This document shows positions 12,241 through 22,144 of a DNA stretch of 64,000 bases, one piece after another. The translations under genes were made by a program, and so were the position numbers. Source of the stretch: Anisodus tanguticus (taxonomy: Eukaryota; Streptophyta; Magnoliopsida; Solanales; Solanaceae). Within the stretch, counting starts at the first letter, position 1. Every line of letters begins with the position of its first letter. The notes under the pieces were generated by a model that worked only from the letters and a program-made list of their open reading frames with translations, did not search any database and was not told the DNA's origin. Where the stretch lies: assembly GCA_034509755.1 (NCBI GenBank), contig CM067547.1:51779359-51843358 (forward strand). The letters run 5' to 3'.

Positions 12241-13394
12241 TTTTATCTGCATTTACCCACAAAAAGAAAGCAGAATGAGATAAATAGCAACACCACGTTT
12301 CTAATGATGAGAAAACGATTTCCATAAAGAATACAGCTGGAGTATTTGGGTGCTGGACACTGAATAAGAAATTACACCAATCACAGTTTCATATTAGCTA
12401 CCTGTTCACAAACAATTGATATAGATTTCACACAGTAATGCAATAATTCTTCATTCACTACGAAAGAAAGCTCCATGAAATGCAGAAATTATACCAGGTC
12501 TAAAGTTTGATCTTCTTCTTATACTCGGGAATTTGCAACTGCATTAATAAAACTGACAACTTCTGGGACCAAATCACAAGAACACCGAAAAGATCATGCC
12601 TAGTCCAAGTGATTTGGTCTCTGAATCACTCAAGCACAAAACTAAAACTTATACTCACTAACATATTTGCCTATACAGCTACACCGAGGCGGATGAAGCC
12701 TATTGCCTGTGGGTTCAACCAAACATAGTATTTTTGACATGGAAGGTCGACATATCTGTGAAAAACCAGTTACATTTTGTACTCATCAAGTTCAATACCT
12801 GGATAGGCATCTGCAGCTACACATATATACATTTGCGCCACATATCATATACCATCTCAGCCAGTAAAGAAGCATCAGTATATGCATATAATTCGAGGCA
12901 CGTGAATCCAGACACATCACTTCCATTTTGACATCAAAACCACTACTTTATAGGCAAAAAATTATTAAAGAAATTGCAATAGAAAAGCAGAAAAGAATCT
13001 CTAGAGTTGACAGAATTTCAAGTCGATTGAATGTTTTTCCCACAAGCACATACATATGTGTATTTCCATATAAAATGCAAAAATTTCAGCAATCATATAA
13101 GAAATGACTCAAAGAACACAACCAAGAAAAGGCAATACTAACACTGAGCTCTGTTTTGTAATTTTTTGAAAAGCAGATTCACAGAATTTGAAGGAATCTT
13201 CAAAAATACAGAGCACTCCGAGCTGGATAATTTTTCAAATTGTTCAAGGCGCACAAACAAAAACCTCGTGATCTACTAACAACAATTTGGATTTTTTTCT
13301 CCGCAAATAAACAAATTCTGCAATAATTTCTTCTTAGATTTTCAAAGCAATTACGGTAATGACCTGTACGTCTCTGAAATTTGCAGAAGAACTA

Positions 13395-13415
13395 TTTGAT
13401 GAACATCAACAAATA
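13395..13415 (-). promoter_or_regulatory. miR827-like site, copy 5
   Basis: The plus strand reads TTTGATGAACATCAACAAAT. One seed change (position 3) against copy 1, the rest conserved. Confidence 0.5.
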
Positions 13416-13639
13416 GAGATTTTTTTTGAAGGCATCTTCACAGAATTCAACGGAATCTTAAAAAATACAGAGCACTCTGAGCTGGATAATTTCGAATCGT
13501 TAATGGCGCACAAACAAATAAACAACAATTAGGATTTTTTCTCCGCAAATAAACAAATTCTGCAATAATTTCTTCTTAGATTTTCAACGAAGTTACCGAA
13601 ATGACCTGTACGTATCCGCAATTTGCAGAAAAAAACTTT

Positions 13640-13660
13640 TTAGATGTACATAAAAAAAAT
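13640..13660 (-). promoter_or_regulatory. Degenerate miR827 site, copy 4
   Basis: The plus strand reads TTAGATGTACATAAAAAAAA. As copy 3, the seed half is conserved and the 3' half is replaced by an A run. Confidence 0.45.
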
Positions 13661-13792
13661 CTGAGCTCTGTTTACAAACAAAAACTCGTGAAAAATTAGA
13701 AAATTTTCTATGCAAATACAAATTCTATAATAATTTTCAAAGCAATTACCGTAATGACCTGTACGTAGTCGCAATTTGCAGAAAAAAACTTT

Positions 13793-13813
13793 TTAGATGC
13801 ACATAAAAAACTC
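13793..13813 (-). promoter_or_regulatory. Degenerate miR827 site, copy 3
   Basis: The plus strand reads TTAGATGCACATAAAAAACT at the equivalent place. The seed half is kept, the 3' half is lost, so pairing is probably too weak for cleavage. Confidence 0.45.
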
Positions 13814-13984
13814 TGAGCTCTGTTTTTACGAGTTCGAAGCGTTAATGGCGCACAAACCAAAATTTCGTGATCTACAGAACATAATTTTGAATTTTTTTCT
13901 ACGCAGTACAAATTCTACAATAATCTTCAAAGCACTTACCTTAATGACCTGTACGTGGCAGCAATTTGCAGAAAAAAAACCTTT

Positions 13985-14005
13985 TTAGATAAACATCAAC
14001 AAATA
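13985..14005 (-). promoter_or_regulatory. miR827 target site, leader copy 2
   Basis: The plus strand reads TTAGATAAACATCAACAAAT. It has one more change than copy 1 but the core is kept. It is followed, in transcript direction, by the strongest donor of the array, AAG/GTAAGT at 13940/13939. Confidence 0.65.
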
Positions 14006-14161
14006 CTGAGCTCTGTTTTCGAAGCGTTAATGGCGGACAAAAAAAACTCGTGATCTACTGAAAAATAATTTGAAAATTTTCTATATAAATACAAATTCTG
14101 CAATAATTTCAAAATAATTACCGTAACGACCTGTACGTGTCCGCAATTTGCAGAAGAATTT

Positions 14162-14182
14162 TTAGATGAACATCAACAAACA
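14162..14182 (-). promoter_or_regulatory. miR827 target site, leader copy 1 (best)
   Basis: The plus strand reads TTAGATGAACATCAACAAA, essentially the mature miR827 sequence. The PHT5 transcript therefore carries its complement. It differs from Arabidopsis miR827 as I remember it at position 9 (A for C). It lies in the putative first leader exon, 40 nt before its donor. PHT5-type SPX-MFS mRNAs are known miR827 targets through their 5' UTR in rice and many angiosperms. Confidence 0.8.
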
Positions 14183-14351
14183 CTGAACTCTGTGTTTTTT
14201 TCTTGTAAACAGAGAAATTTGCAGATTCACAGAATTCGACGGAGTACTACGAGGTGGATAATTTTTTCGAACATACAAAAAACTCGTGATCTACTGAACA
14301 ACAATTTGAATTGTTGCAACTATTGCTTCGAATATGTTGAAGATTTAGAGT

Positions 14352-14396
14352 TTAATTTCTGTGTGAATATTGCTGTGCGCAGAAATTATTCGCCAT
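14352..14396 (-). CDS. Short upstream ORF in PHT5 leader
   Basis: ATG at 14396-14394 opens a 14-codon frame (MANNFCAQQYSHRN) closed by TAA at 14352. It sits in the putative first leader exon, upstream of the best miR827 site. Further upstream ATGs follow, one at about 14273. Whether it is translated cannot be judged from one sequence. Confidence 0.35.
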   Translation of the reverse strand: MANNFCAQQYSHRN

Positions 14397-14439
14397 GAAA
14401 AGTGTGGGAGATGAGGTGGTGAAGATACGAGAAGAGAGT

Positions 14440-14510
14440 TATTGTCCCGTATTTATCTGAATTAGTGCCGTGTATTTGTAGGCTCGCTTTCTAGCAAAAA
14501 TATTTTATAT
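14440..14510 (-). promoter_or_regulatory. Candidate PHT5 core promoter
   Basis: On the minus strand a TATA-like ATATAAAATA lies at 14510-14501. About 60-90 nt downstream comes a CT-rich stretch (CTCTCTTCTCGTATCTTCAC, about 14443-14424) typical of plant transcript starts. It is placed so that the first leader exon would run from about 14470 to 14122. Inferred from position and composition only. Confidence 0.45.
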
Positions 14511-14628
14511 TCAAAGCTCGAAATCGAAACAGGTTAGTCCACCACACTTAGTTCAATTTTGTGATTCAGTCTTAAATGTTATTTTAATTATATAATTATT
14601 TTATAAAAATTAGTGACAAATAAGTGTA

Positions 14629-14880
14629 TACTCTTTCTGTCTTAATTTATGTGTCATCTTTTGATTTTAAGAGTCAAATTAATTTTTAATTGCAATTTTT
14701 CATGTGCTTTTTAATATTTTGAGTTGTTAATTATTGTAATTTATAATATATTTTACGTAATTTCCGAATATATAAATTTATCTCAGAAAATTAAAATTTC
14801 TATATCCGAATTTTGCAATGAAAATTAAGAAATTTGACTCTTGAAATTTGAATTGCGCACATAAATTGAGATATAGGGAG
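14629..14880. mobile_element. MITE upstream of PHT5
   Basis: Terminal inverted repeats TACTCTTTCTGTCTTAATTT on the left and AAATTGAGATATAGGGAG on the right, with GTCAAATTAA/TTTGACTC sub-terminal inverted motifs. About 250 bp, non-coding. Sits just beyond the candidate promoter. Confidence 0.7.
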
Positions 14881-14929
14881 CGGTAAATTAGACGGATGAG
14901 ATATTAGGAGGAGACGATCTTTTAGCCTT

Positions 14930-15140
14930 TAGAATACGATTTCGACCAGGGCGGTTCAAAATTGAACCGTAACCGATAATCCTTACTGCAAAATAGATTT
15001 ATTGGTTTATTGGTATTGAGTTATCGAATTAACGATTGGTGAACGGATTGAAACTTATAATTAACGGCTTAGGGGTGCGGGTACAGATTACTCAATTTCC
15101 TTATTGTATAAACCATTAACCCGTTAAGAGTGGTTAAATC
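14930..15140. repeat. Old repeat fragment rich in AACCGATAA motifs (left part)
   Basis: Contains GGCGGTTCAAAATTGAACCG, itself a small inverted repeat, and several GATAAT/GGTTTATTGG motifs. Related sequence (ACCGATAATCGACAAACCGA) occurs at 22190-22385 on the other side of the Copia element. The two may be halves of one older element split by that insertion. Confidence 0.4.
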
Positions 15141-15601
15141 TACATTTATATATATATAAATAGGTTAGAAAGAAATCCTAAAATGTTAAAATTCTAAAGA
15201 GTTAAAAGCTAGCGCAGGTGGACTTTTCAATGATTTTGGATAAGCAGGTATAGATGAAAATTGAATATATCTGTTTTATATCAGAAAATTGGGTTGTAAC
15301 TTATGTATTTATAATCAACTTTGTAATACAATTTAAGGCTTGTTAAAAAAATATAGATATAACATTCAAAATTTGTCTTTCTACATCCTTCTAAAGTTTA
15401 TGAGGTATTGACATATTCTCAACAATAAGCTCTTGATTACCTATTTCTATGTCTCATTGATTTTCATAATATTTGAATCACATCTTGAGATGGTTCGTTT
15501 TTTATGTGAATTTCTATTTGCAAGGTAAGTAACTTTGTTCTTAGTTAGTCTCACAATGACAATCCTTTCTGGTTCCCTTTTTTTATTTTGTAATTGTGCT
15601 T
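15141..15601. other. AT-rich spacer, no gene seen
   Basis: Holds a short TATATATATA run near 15150 and no recognisable coding sequence. It ends with TGCTT at 15597-15601, the possible target duplication of the following Copia element. Confidence 0.4.
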
Positions 15602-17122
15602 TGTAAGGTTTTGTTGGATACAAAGCACATGAGTAAAGCACAATGGAAATTTAAAAGTTTTGTTTCTTACTTACCCCAACAATAATTCTGGTATGATTAT
15701 ACAACAATTGAACTTGTAATATAAAACATTTACTTACAAGTTAGTATTATCTGGAATCTTTTTCTACTGTAAGGTACACACGCGGTTGCCCTTCCAATTA
15801 CAAGCTCCAAGCTTCAATGTATTTCTCCTTCGGAAAGCTAGGAAATCCGGCAGAAGTTCGAGAGAGTATTTGATTCTAAGTCTCTAAGGCTTGGAATGAT
15901 TTTCAGAATTGGTGTGTAGAATAATGAGGTGAATGCCTCTATTTATAGTTGAAAAATAGGTCAAAACCGAATTAGGGTTTGACCTTGGGCCTGACCCAAA
16001 AATCAAGGCAGAGGCGCCGCGGCCCTAGGGTATGGGCGCTGCGGCGCTCGACTTTATTTTTCATGCATTCTTAATTAAATCCAAAATCCAATTTTGACTT
16101 AATTAAAATAATCATTATTCATTTAAATATCTCGATTCCAAATCAAACATTTTAATTACTCTCTCAATACATCCTTAGATCGAAATGGACAATTGACATA
16201 GTGTGACCCTACAGGCCTTCTCATATCTACATTAATTAAATTAAGGTCTACACGGAACTCCTAGACGGCGCCGGAAGACGAACTCAATATGTGAAGTACG
16301 TTTACACGAATCCAGTAAACTTAACCTTTATGTGGTAAGATAAAATCCTTTCATTCACGACACACTCGATCAAGATTAAGATTTGTCAAGTGTCTATCCA
16401 AATGGCTTAATCATTGTATCTCATCTATATTAGTTGAAGACTAGACCATATTCTAAATATGTCTATTGCGTTGGCCAACGACTTAGTCAACCTAATATCA
16501 CTGAGAATCCGAGTGTTCTCTCGAATATACATTCGAGGAATGAATCCTAATCTTGGCTCAACTACCACCTTCAATCCACATCGTAATGTATCCAATACAA
16601 GTCGTATCTCAACCTACAAGGTATTTGAGCTTAGGACGGGATCAAAGTACATTACTTTGTAGATAAGGCGCGTATTGACCTCAAGTCTAAGGACTTCTAT
16701 CTCCCACACGCTGATCATACGTTAGACAAGTATAACAAACAGTATATCAGCAGGGTATACCAATACTTCCAAAGTATCCATGTGTCCATCACGAGTAACC
16801 ATTACTCGTAGCAGGTGAGACATACTACATCCTCTAAGGATGTGATGCAGACCACATGTCGACTTATCACATATCATCGATATCCCATTCTTGATGATCA
16901 TTAGTCGAGGCTATTTTAAGAGTTATGCTCTATCATAAAAATCTCACTCTATTAATGACAACGTAAGCTCATGGGATGCACATTAATGAATAATTACAAA
17001 CAATCAAATAATAATTCAATAATAGCAAATGCCAAAATAGTAATCTCCATTAATAATAATATAAATGTGTATAAAGTACATTTATCCTAATACAGATTGT
17101 CTCTAGGACATAAATATACTTT
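15602..17122 (-). repeat. 3' LTR of the Copia element (left)
   Basis: Follows the polypurine tract and starts (minus strand) near AAAGTATATTTATGTCCTAG. The inner ~380 bp match the right LTR. The outer ~1.1 kb has no partner here because the right LTR is truncated. It includes a GC-rich patch at about 16010-16050 (GGCGCCGCGGCCCTAGG). Confidence 0.6.
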
Positions 17123-17149
17123 TAATCTCCCACTTGGCCTAGAGCCAAT

Positions 17150-20100
17150 CTCCAACATATCTAATGCCTATATTCTCAAAATGACCATTATGCTTGACTA
17201 AGCTTAATGGTTTAGTGAATGGGTTAGCTAGATTATCGTATGTGGGAACATAGTCTAATCTAATCTCTTCAGTCTCCACCATCTCCCTGAGTATGTGGTA
17301 CTTCCTTGGTACATGCTTGTTTCTGTTGGTTGATTTTGGTTCCTTAGCTTGCGCAATCGCACCAGTGTTGTCGCAATAAACCGTTATTGGACAAGTGGCA
17401 CTTGGAAAACCCCTAGTTCATTCAGGAACTCAGATATCGCGACAGTTTTTTACCAGCTTCCGATCCAGCAATGTACTCAGCTTCTGTTGTCGAGTCGGCA
17501 GTTGTAGCTTGTGTGGAACTTTTCCAGCTTACTGCTCCACTATTGAAAATGTATGTGTAACATGATTGAGATTTGTAGTCATCAACATCTGTCTGGAAGC
17601 TAGCATCAGTGTACCCAGTACAAACCAGCTTCTTTTGTCCACCATAGACTAAGAAATATTCTTTAGTTCGTCTAAGATACTTAAGAATACTTTTGACTGT
17701 TTTCCAGTGTTCTTCCACAGGATTCTGCTGGAACTTGCAAGTCATACTAAGTGCAAAGGCCACATCTGGCCTAGTACAGGTCATGACATACATGATCGAT
17801 CCTATAACCGAAGCATATGTGATCCTTTTCATGCATTCAAGTTCTATAGAATTAGAATGACTATCCTTCTTAGATAACTTGATGCCTTGTCCCATAGGTA
17901 GACCGCCTTTCTTGGAATTTTCCATAGAAAAACGTCTAAGCACTTTGTCTATGTAGACTGACTATAATAGCCCCAACAATCTGTTAGGTCTATCTCTATA
18001 GATCCTAATCCCTAAAATGTAACAGGCTTCACCTAAATCCTTCATTATGAAGGTACTAGACAACCATTTTTTTACTGACTGTAGTGAGTCTTATTGTCTT
18101 CTATTATTAATATGTCATCTACATAAATGATAATGAAGGCAATACTCCCATCCTTGCGTTTACTATAAACACATGGATCCTCTTTGCTTCTGACGAAATC
18201 AAACGATTTGATAGCCTTGTCAAAGAAAATGTTCCAACTCCCCGAGGCTTGCTTAAGCCCATAAAGGGACTTTTGTAGCTTGTATACGACATCTGGTTTG
18301 GAATCAATTGAAAAACCCTCAGGTTGTTTCATAAACACTTCCTCAACTAGATTACTATTGAGGAATGCAGTTTTGACGTCCATCTGCCAAATGTCATAGT
18401 TATAATATGCAACTATTGCTAGCAAAATCCGAATTGACTTAATCTTAGCAACAGGTGAAAAGGTTTCATCATAATCGACCCCAAGCCATTGATTATAACC
18501 TTTAGCCACCAGTCTTGCTTTATAAGTCTGTACCTTGTCATATGCATCAATCTTCTTCTTGAAGACCCACTTGCATCCTATGGGTCTAACCCCTGTTGGC
18601 AAATCAACCAAGTTCCAAACTTGATTTATGTGCATTGAGTCCATCTCATATTTCATGGCTTCTTGCCATCTCTGTGAATCAATGTCTAATATAGCTTCGT
18701 TGTAGGTGGTAGGTTCATCGTCATCAGGAATATCTATCTCATTGTGTGTTTCAATAAGGAGATTAAGTCTTTCAGGTGGACAATGAGTCCTAGTAGTCCT
18801 ACGGAGTTGAGTATTCTACGTTTCAGTGTTCGTTGTATTCTAACTATGAGAAGGTCTTTGTGTGTTGGACAATCCATCACCTTGAGAGCTTTCAGGAATG
18901 CCATTTTCATGTATCTTCTGTATGGAATGATGTACAACCATTGTATCATCTTCTATTGGTTGTGTATGAGAGCCTTGCATTTCTGCACTATCTCTCACAG
19001 CACTCCCACTGGCTAAAGGGCGTACTCTAAGTACCCAATCTTCACCAGATACTCCCACTGAATCCTTGTTTAGGTCATTGGACAAGGGTTCATTTTCTGT
19101 GTTATCTTGTGGTTCTTGAATTTCTTCAAGTTCTATCTCTGTGCAGCTATGTTCCTTGTAGGCATATTCTTCTTCAAGGAAAGTTGCGTTCCTGGAAACA
19201 ATAACCTTATGTTCTCCAAGAAGATAGAAGTAGTATCCCTTAGTTTCCTTTGGATACCTCACGAAGTAACATTTCTCACTTTTAGATTCCAACTTGTCAG
19301 TGAGCATCTTCTTGACATATGCAAGGCACCTCCAGGGTCTCATATGTTTAAGAGCTCACTTTTTGCCACACCATATCTGATAGGGTGTCTTTTCTACTGG
19401 CTTGGGGGGAACCCTGTTCAGAATATATATAGAGATTTGTATAGCATGTCCCCAAAGGTATGTCGGTAGAGCTGATGAGCTCATCATGGATCGAACCATA
19501 TCCAATAAAGTTCGATTTCTCCTTTCGGCAACACCATTCATCTGTGGCGTTCCTGGAGGTGTCCATTCAGATTGGACTTCATGTAGCTTTAAGTAATCTA
19601 GAAAATCCTTGCTCAAGTATTCACCTCCTCGATCCGATCGAAGGGTCTTGATACTTGTTGCAAGTTACTTCTCCACTTCCGACTTGTACTCATTGAACTT
19701 TTCAAAAGCCTCGGATTTGTGTCTCATAAGATACACATATCCATACCTTGTGAAGTCGTCAGTAAAAGTGATGAAGTATGGAAGCCTCCTTTAGCTTGAG
19801 TCGAGAATGGCCCACATACATCAGTATGGACCAACTCAAGCACCTCCTTGGCTCGTACACCTTTCCCAGAAAGTGGTTTATTGGTCATCTTTCCTCTCAA
19901 GCAAGATTCACAGTTACCATAAGACTCCAAGTCAAATGGTTCGAGGTAGTCTTACTTCCTCAATCTTGCTATCCTTGATTCGTTGATATGACCAAGTCTG
20001 CAGTGCCATAGGTAGGTGGAGTTTCTATTACTTGTCTTGGCTCGTTTATTTTGTACATTGAATATCTCTCGACTACAGTTCAGTGTATATAATCCATCCA

Positions 20101-21312
20101 CAAGAGGAGCAGTTCCATATATAATATTATTAAAATATAGTACGTGACTGCCATTAAAAATATACGAGGAAAAGCCCTCTATGTCCAACACTGGATAGAA
20201 ATAATATTCCTCGTTAACGAGGAAACATAAAAACAATCATTCAACACTAAACAATAGCCGAAAGGTAAATTTAATCTATAAGTCCCTACGCGCTCAACAT
20301 CCACTCGTGCTCCATTTCCAACGCGTAGGTCTACCTCTCTTGGTCCAACCTTCTTGCTATCAGTTAGCCCCTGCACATTTGTACAAATGTGTGAGCCACA
20401 AGCGGTATCCAATACCCAGGGATGAGAGTTGTTTATAGACATATTTATTTCAATGACATACATACCTTGTCCACCAAAGGCAGGAGCACATGGTGCTTTT
20501 CCTCTCCCTGGTGTCGTGCAGTCCTTTTCCCAATGCCTCTTCCTATGGTAGTTGAGGCATTCATCCTTAGCCGCGTTCACCTTCTTCTTCACACCTACCC
20601 TAGGCTTCATAGCTGCGGGCGTATCGATTGCCTTACCCTTCTTCTTCTGCCAATCCTTGCCTTTCGGCTTGGGTTGGCTAGAAGAGCTCACCATGAGCAC
20701 AATTTTGCCTTTGGAAGTGGAGGACTCAAAGGTCTTGAGCATGTTGTGCAGCTCCGGCAAAATCGCCTTCGTTCCATTCATGTTGAAGTTCACTATGAAG
20801 TTCTCAAAGGAACGAGGGAGAGAGTTTAGGATGAGTATGGTAGTGACATTCTTTTCAAGCTTCGTTCCAATTGAAGTAAGCCTCTCTACCAGCTCTATCA
20901 TCTTTAGCACATTCTGTGAGACCAGGCCCCCTTCATTGAGCTTACACTTGAAGAGTTCTATTAGCAACTCATATTCCATTGTCTGGGATTGAGAGTCATA
21001 GAGGCTCTTCAGGTGTTCGAGCATCTCATTGGGCCCCATGTTCTCGTGCTGTCTCTGAAGTTCCATAGACATGGAAGATAGCATTACGCATTGCACTGAA
21101 GTGGCATCATCTAGATGTTTCTGGTAAGCATCTTTATCAAAGGAGGCATATTATTCAGAATATGTCGCAGAGACTGTTGGGAACACCGTGTCCAACACGT
21201 ATTCAATTTTCTCTTGTCTCAATATTATTCGCAAATTTCTTAACCAGTCAAGGTAGTTCGGTCCAGTAAGTTTATTCATCTCAATCAATATTTTCAACGA
21301 CAAACTTGACAT
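17150..21312 (-). pseudogene. Copia gag-pol remnant
   Basis: Gag starts at ATG 21312 (MSSLSLKILIEMNKLTGPNY) and has an in-frame TAA at 21153-21151. Its zinc knuckle is degraded (CLNYHRKRHWEKDC, second Cys replaced by Tyr). The protease reads WVLDTACGSHICTN, with Ala for Gly after DT. The integrase zinc part is WHCRLGHI at about 20000. The integrase core is split over several frames (LVHTDVCGPF near 19830, EWTPPGTPQMNGVAERRN near 19560). RT at 18656-18072 keeps WQMDVKTAFLNSNLVEEV and the catalytic YVDD. RNase H at 17943-17422 keeps YTDASFQTDVDD and STTEAEYIA. At least five frame breaks make it inactive. Confidence 0.88.
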
Positions 21313-21744
21313 CTTTTATAATCTGAAGAATTAGATAGACCGAAATTCAAATTCAAAATCTATTTTCTATTATACACATTCATTTAGGCTAATCAACAAG
21401 GCCTTTTGTTTAATTAGCTCTCACTATTTTAACATACTTCTACGACCCCATGGTAGAATACAGACCTACTTTAATTTAGGTCATAATGGGTCAAGATCCA
21501 AGCCTATGTTATCTCCGCGTTTGCTTTGGCTGATAACTTCAACAACATATCTTGGTAGGTTCTAAACCAATTGCAAAACTTATTCGCAACTCTTGGTTGA
21601 TCAAATTATTACATTTAATTTTGCGTCCTTAGATTAGTCCGACACTTTGGCGCCAAGATTTTTCTAAGCAAGTCAACCCCATTACACGACTGCGTTTATG
21701 TATCTAAGCAAACTTGGCCTTTGTGAGCAAACACTTTGGTGTAA

Positions 21745-22139
21745 ATACCCACAAAAGTTTATCAGCAAGGTATACCAATACTTCCAAAGTATCCATGTGT
21801 CTATCGTGAGTAACCATTGCTCGTAGCAGGTGAGACATACTACATCCTCTAAGGATGTGATGCAGACCACATGTCGACTTATCACATATCATCGATATCC
21901 TATTCCCGATGATCATTAGTCGAGGCTATTTTAAGATTATGTTCTATCATAAAATATCTCACTCTATTAATGACAACGTAAGCTCAAGTGATGCACATTA
22001 ATGAATAATTACAAACAATCAAATAATAATTCAATAATTGCAAATGCCAAAATATTAATCTCCATTAATAATAATATGAATGTGTATAAAGTACATTTGT
22101 CCTAATACATATTGTCTCTAGGACATAAATATACTTTCA
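21745..22139 (-). repeat. 5' LTR of the Copia element (right, truncated)
   Basis: Matches 16745-17122 nearly base for base with small differences. Left of about 21760 the similarity stops and unrelated leader sequence follows to the gag start. No primer-binding site of the usual iMet type is visible here. Confidence 0.75.
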
Positions 22140-22144
22140 TGCTT

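Larger units (their letters stand above)
12247..14121 (-). other. PHT5 5'-UTR intron (inferred)
   Basis: A clear acceptor, TAAATGCAG, lies just upstream of ATAAAAATGG at 12246, so the start codon sits 6 nt into its exon and the leader must be spliced. The best upstream donor for a promoter near 14.5 kb is ACG/GTAATT, with the exon ending at 14122. The intron is about 1.9 kb. It contains AT-rich sequence (12250-13140) and four of the five leader repeat units, each with its own donor-like site. Confidence 0.55.
13140..14310 (-). repeat. Array of diverged leader repeats upstream of PHT5
   Basis: Five units marked on the plus strand by GACCTGTACG at 13361, 13603, 13756, 13946 and 14128, with spacings of 242, 153, 190 and 182 bp. 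Read in the direction of PHT5 transcription, each unit has AACAGAGCTCAG-like sequence, a miR827-complementary stretch, CTGCAAATTGC, ACGTACAGGTC, a donor-like GTAANT, and then AT-rich sequence with AATTTG and GTTTGTGCGCCATTAACG. Units differ by indels and substitutions, so the expansion is not recent. It looks like repeated duplication of one 5'-UTR exon plus its intron start. Confidence 0.85.
15602..22139 (-). mobile_element. Decayed Copia LTR retrotransposon
   Basis: Minus-strand Copia order gag, protease, integrase, RT, RNase H from right to left. LTR sequence is shared between 16745-17122 and 21760-22139 (CCAATACTTCCAAAGTATCC, ATGTCGACTTATCACATATC and onward). The right end is at CA 22139. 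The left end is uncertain: TG at 15602 would be flanked by TGCTT (15597-15601), which matches TGCTT at 22140-22144. A purine-rich AAGTGGGAGAT at 17115-17125 is the polypurine tract. The 5' LTR is rearranged (only ~380 bp match the 3' LTR) and the coding part has many breaks. Confidence 0.85.

Noticed and set aside
11132..12886. P1BS-like motifs (GCATATAC at 11132, GTATATGC at 12879) as PHR1 binding sites
   Set aside because: Both match GNATATNC, but they lie in introns of an AT-rich gene where such 6-base cores arise by chance. None was seen in the candidate promoter.
13985..14182. MIR827 precursor gene on the plus strand
   Set aside because: The plus strand contains miR827-like sequence, but no partner arm (miRNA star) forms a hairpin nearby. 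The repeats fit a target array in the leader of the minus-strand PHT5 gene, the known target class.
20422..20992. Plus-strand open frames of 135 and 146 codons
   Set aside because: They are the complement of Copia gag, with no domain of their own.
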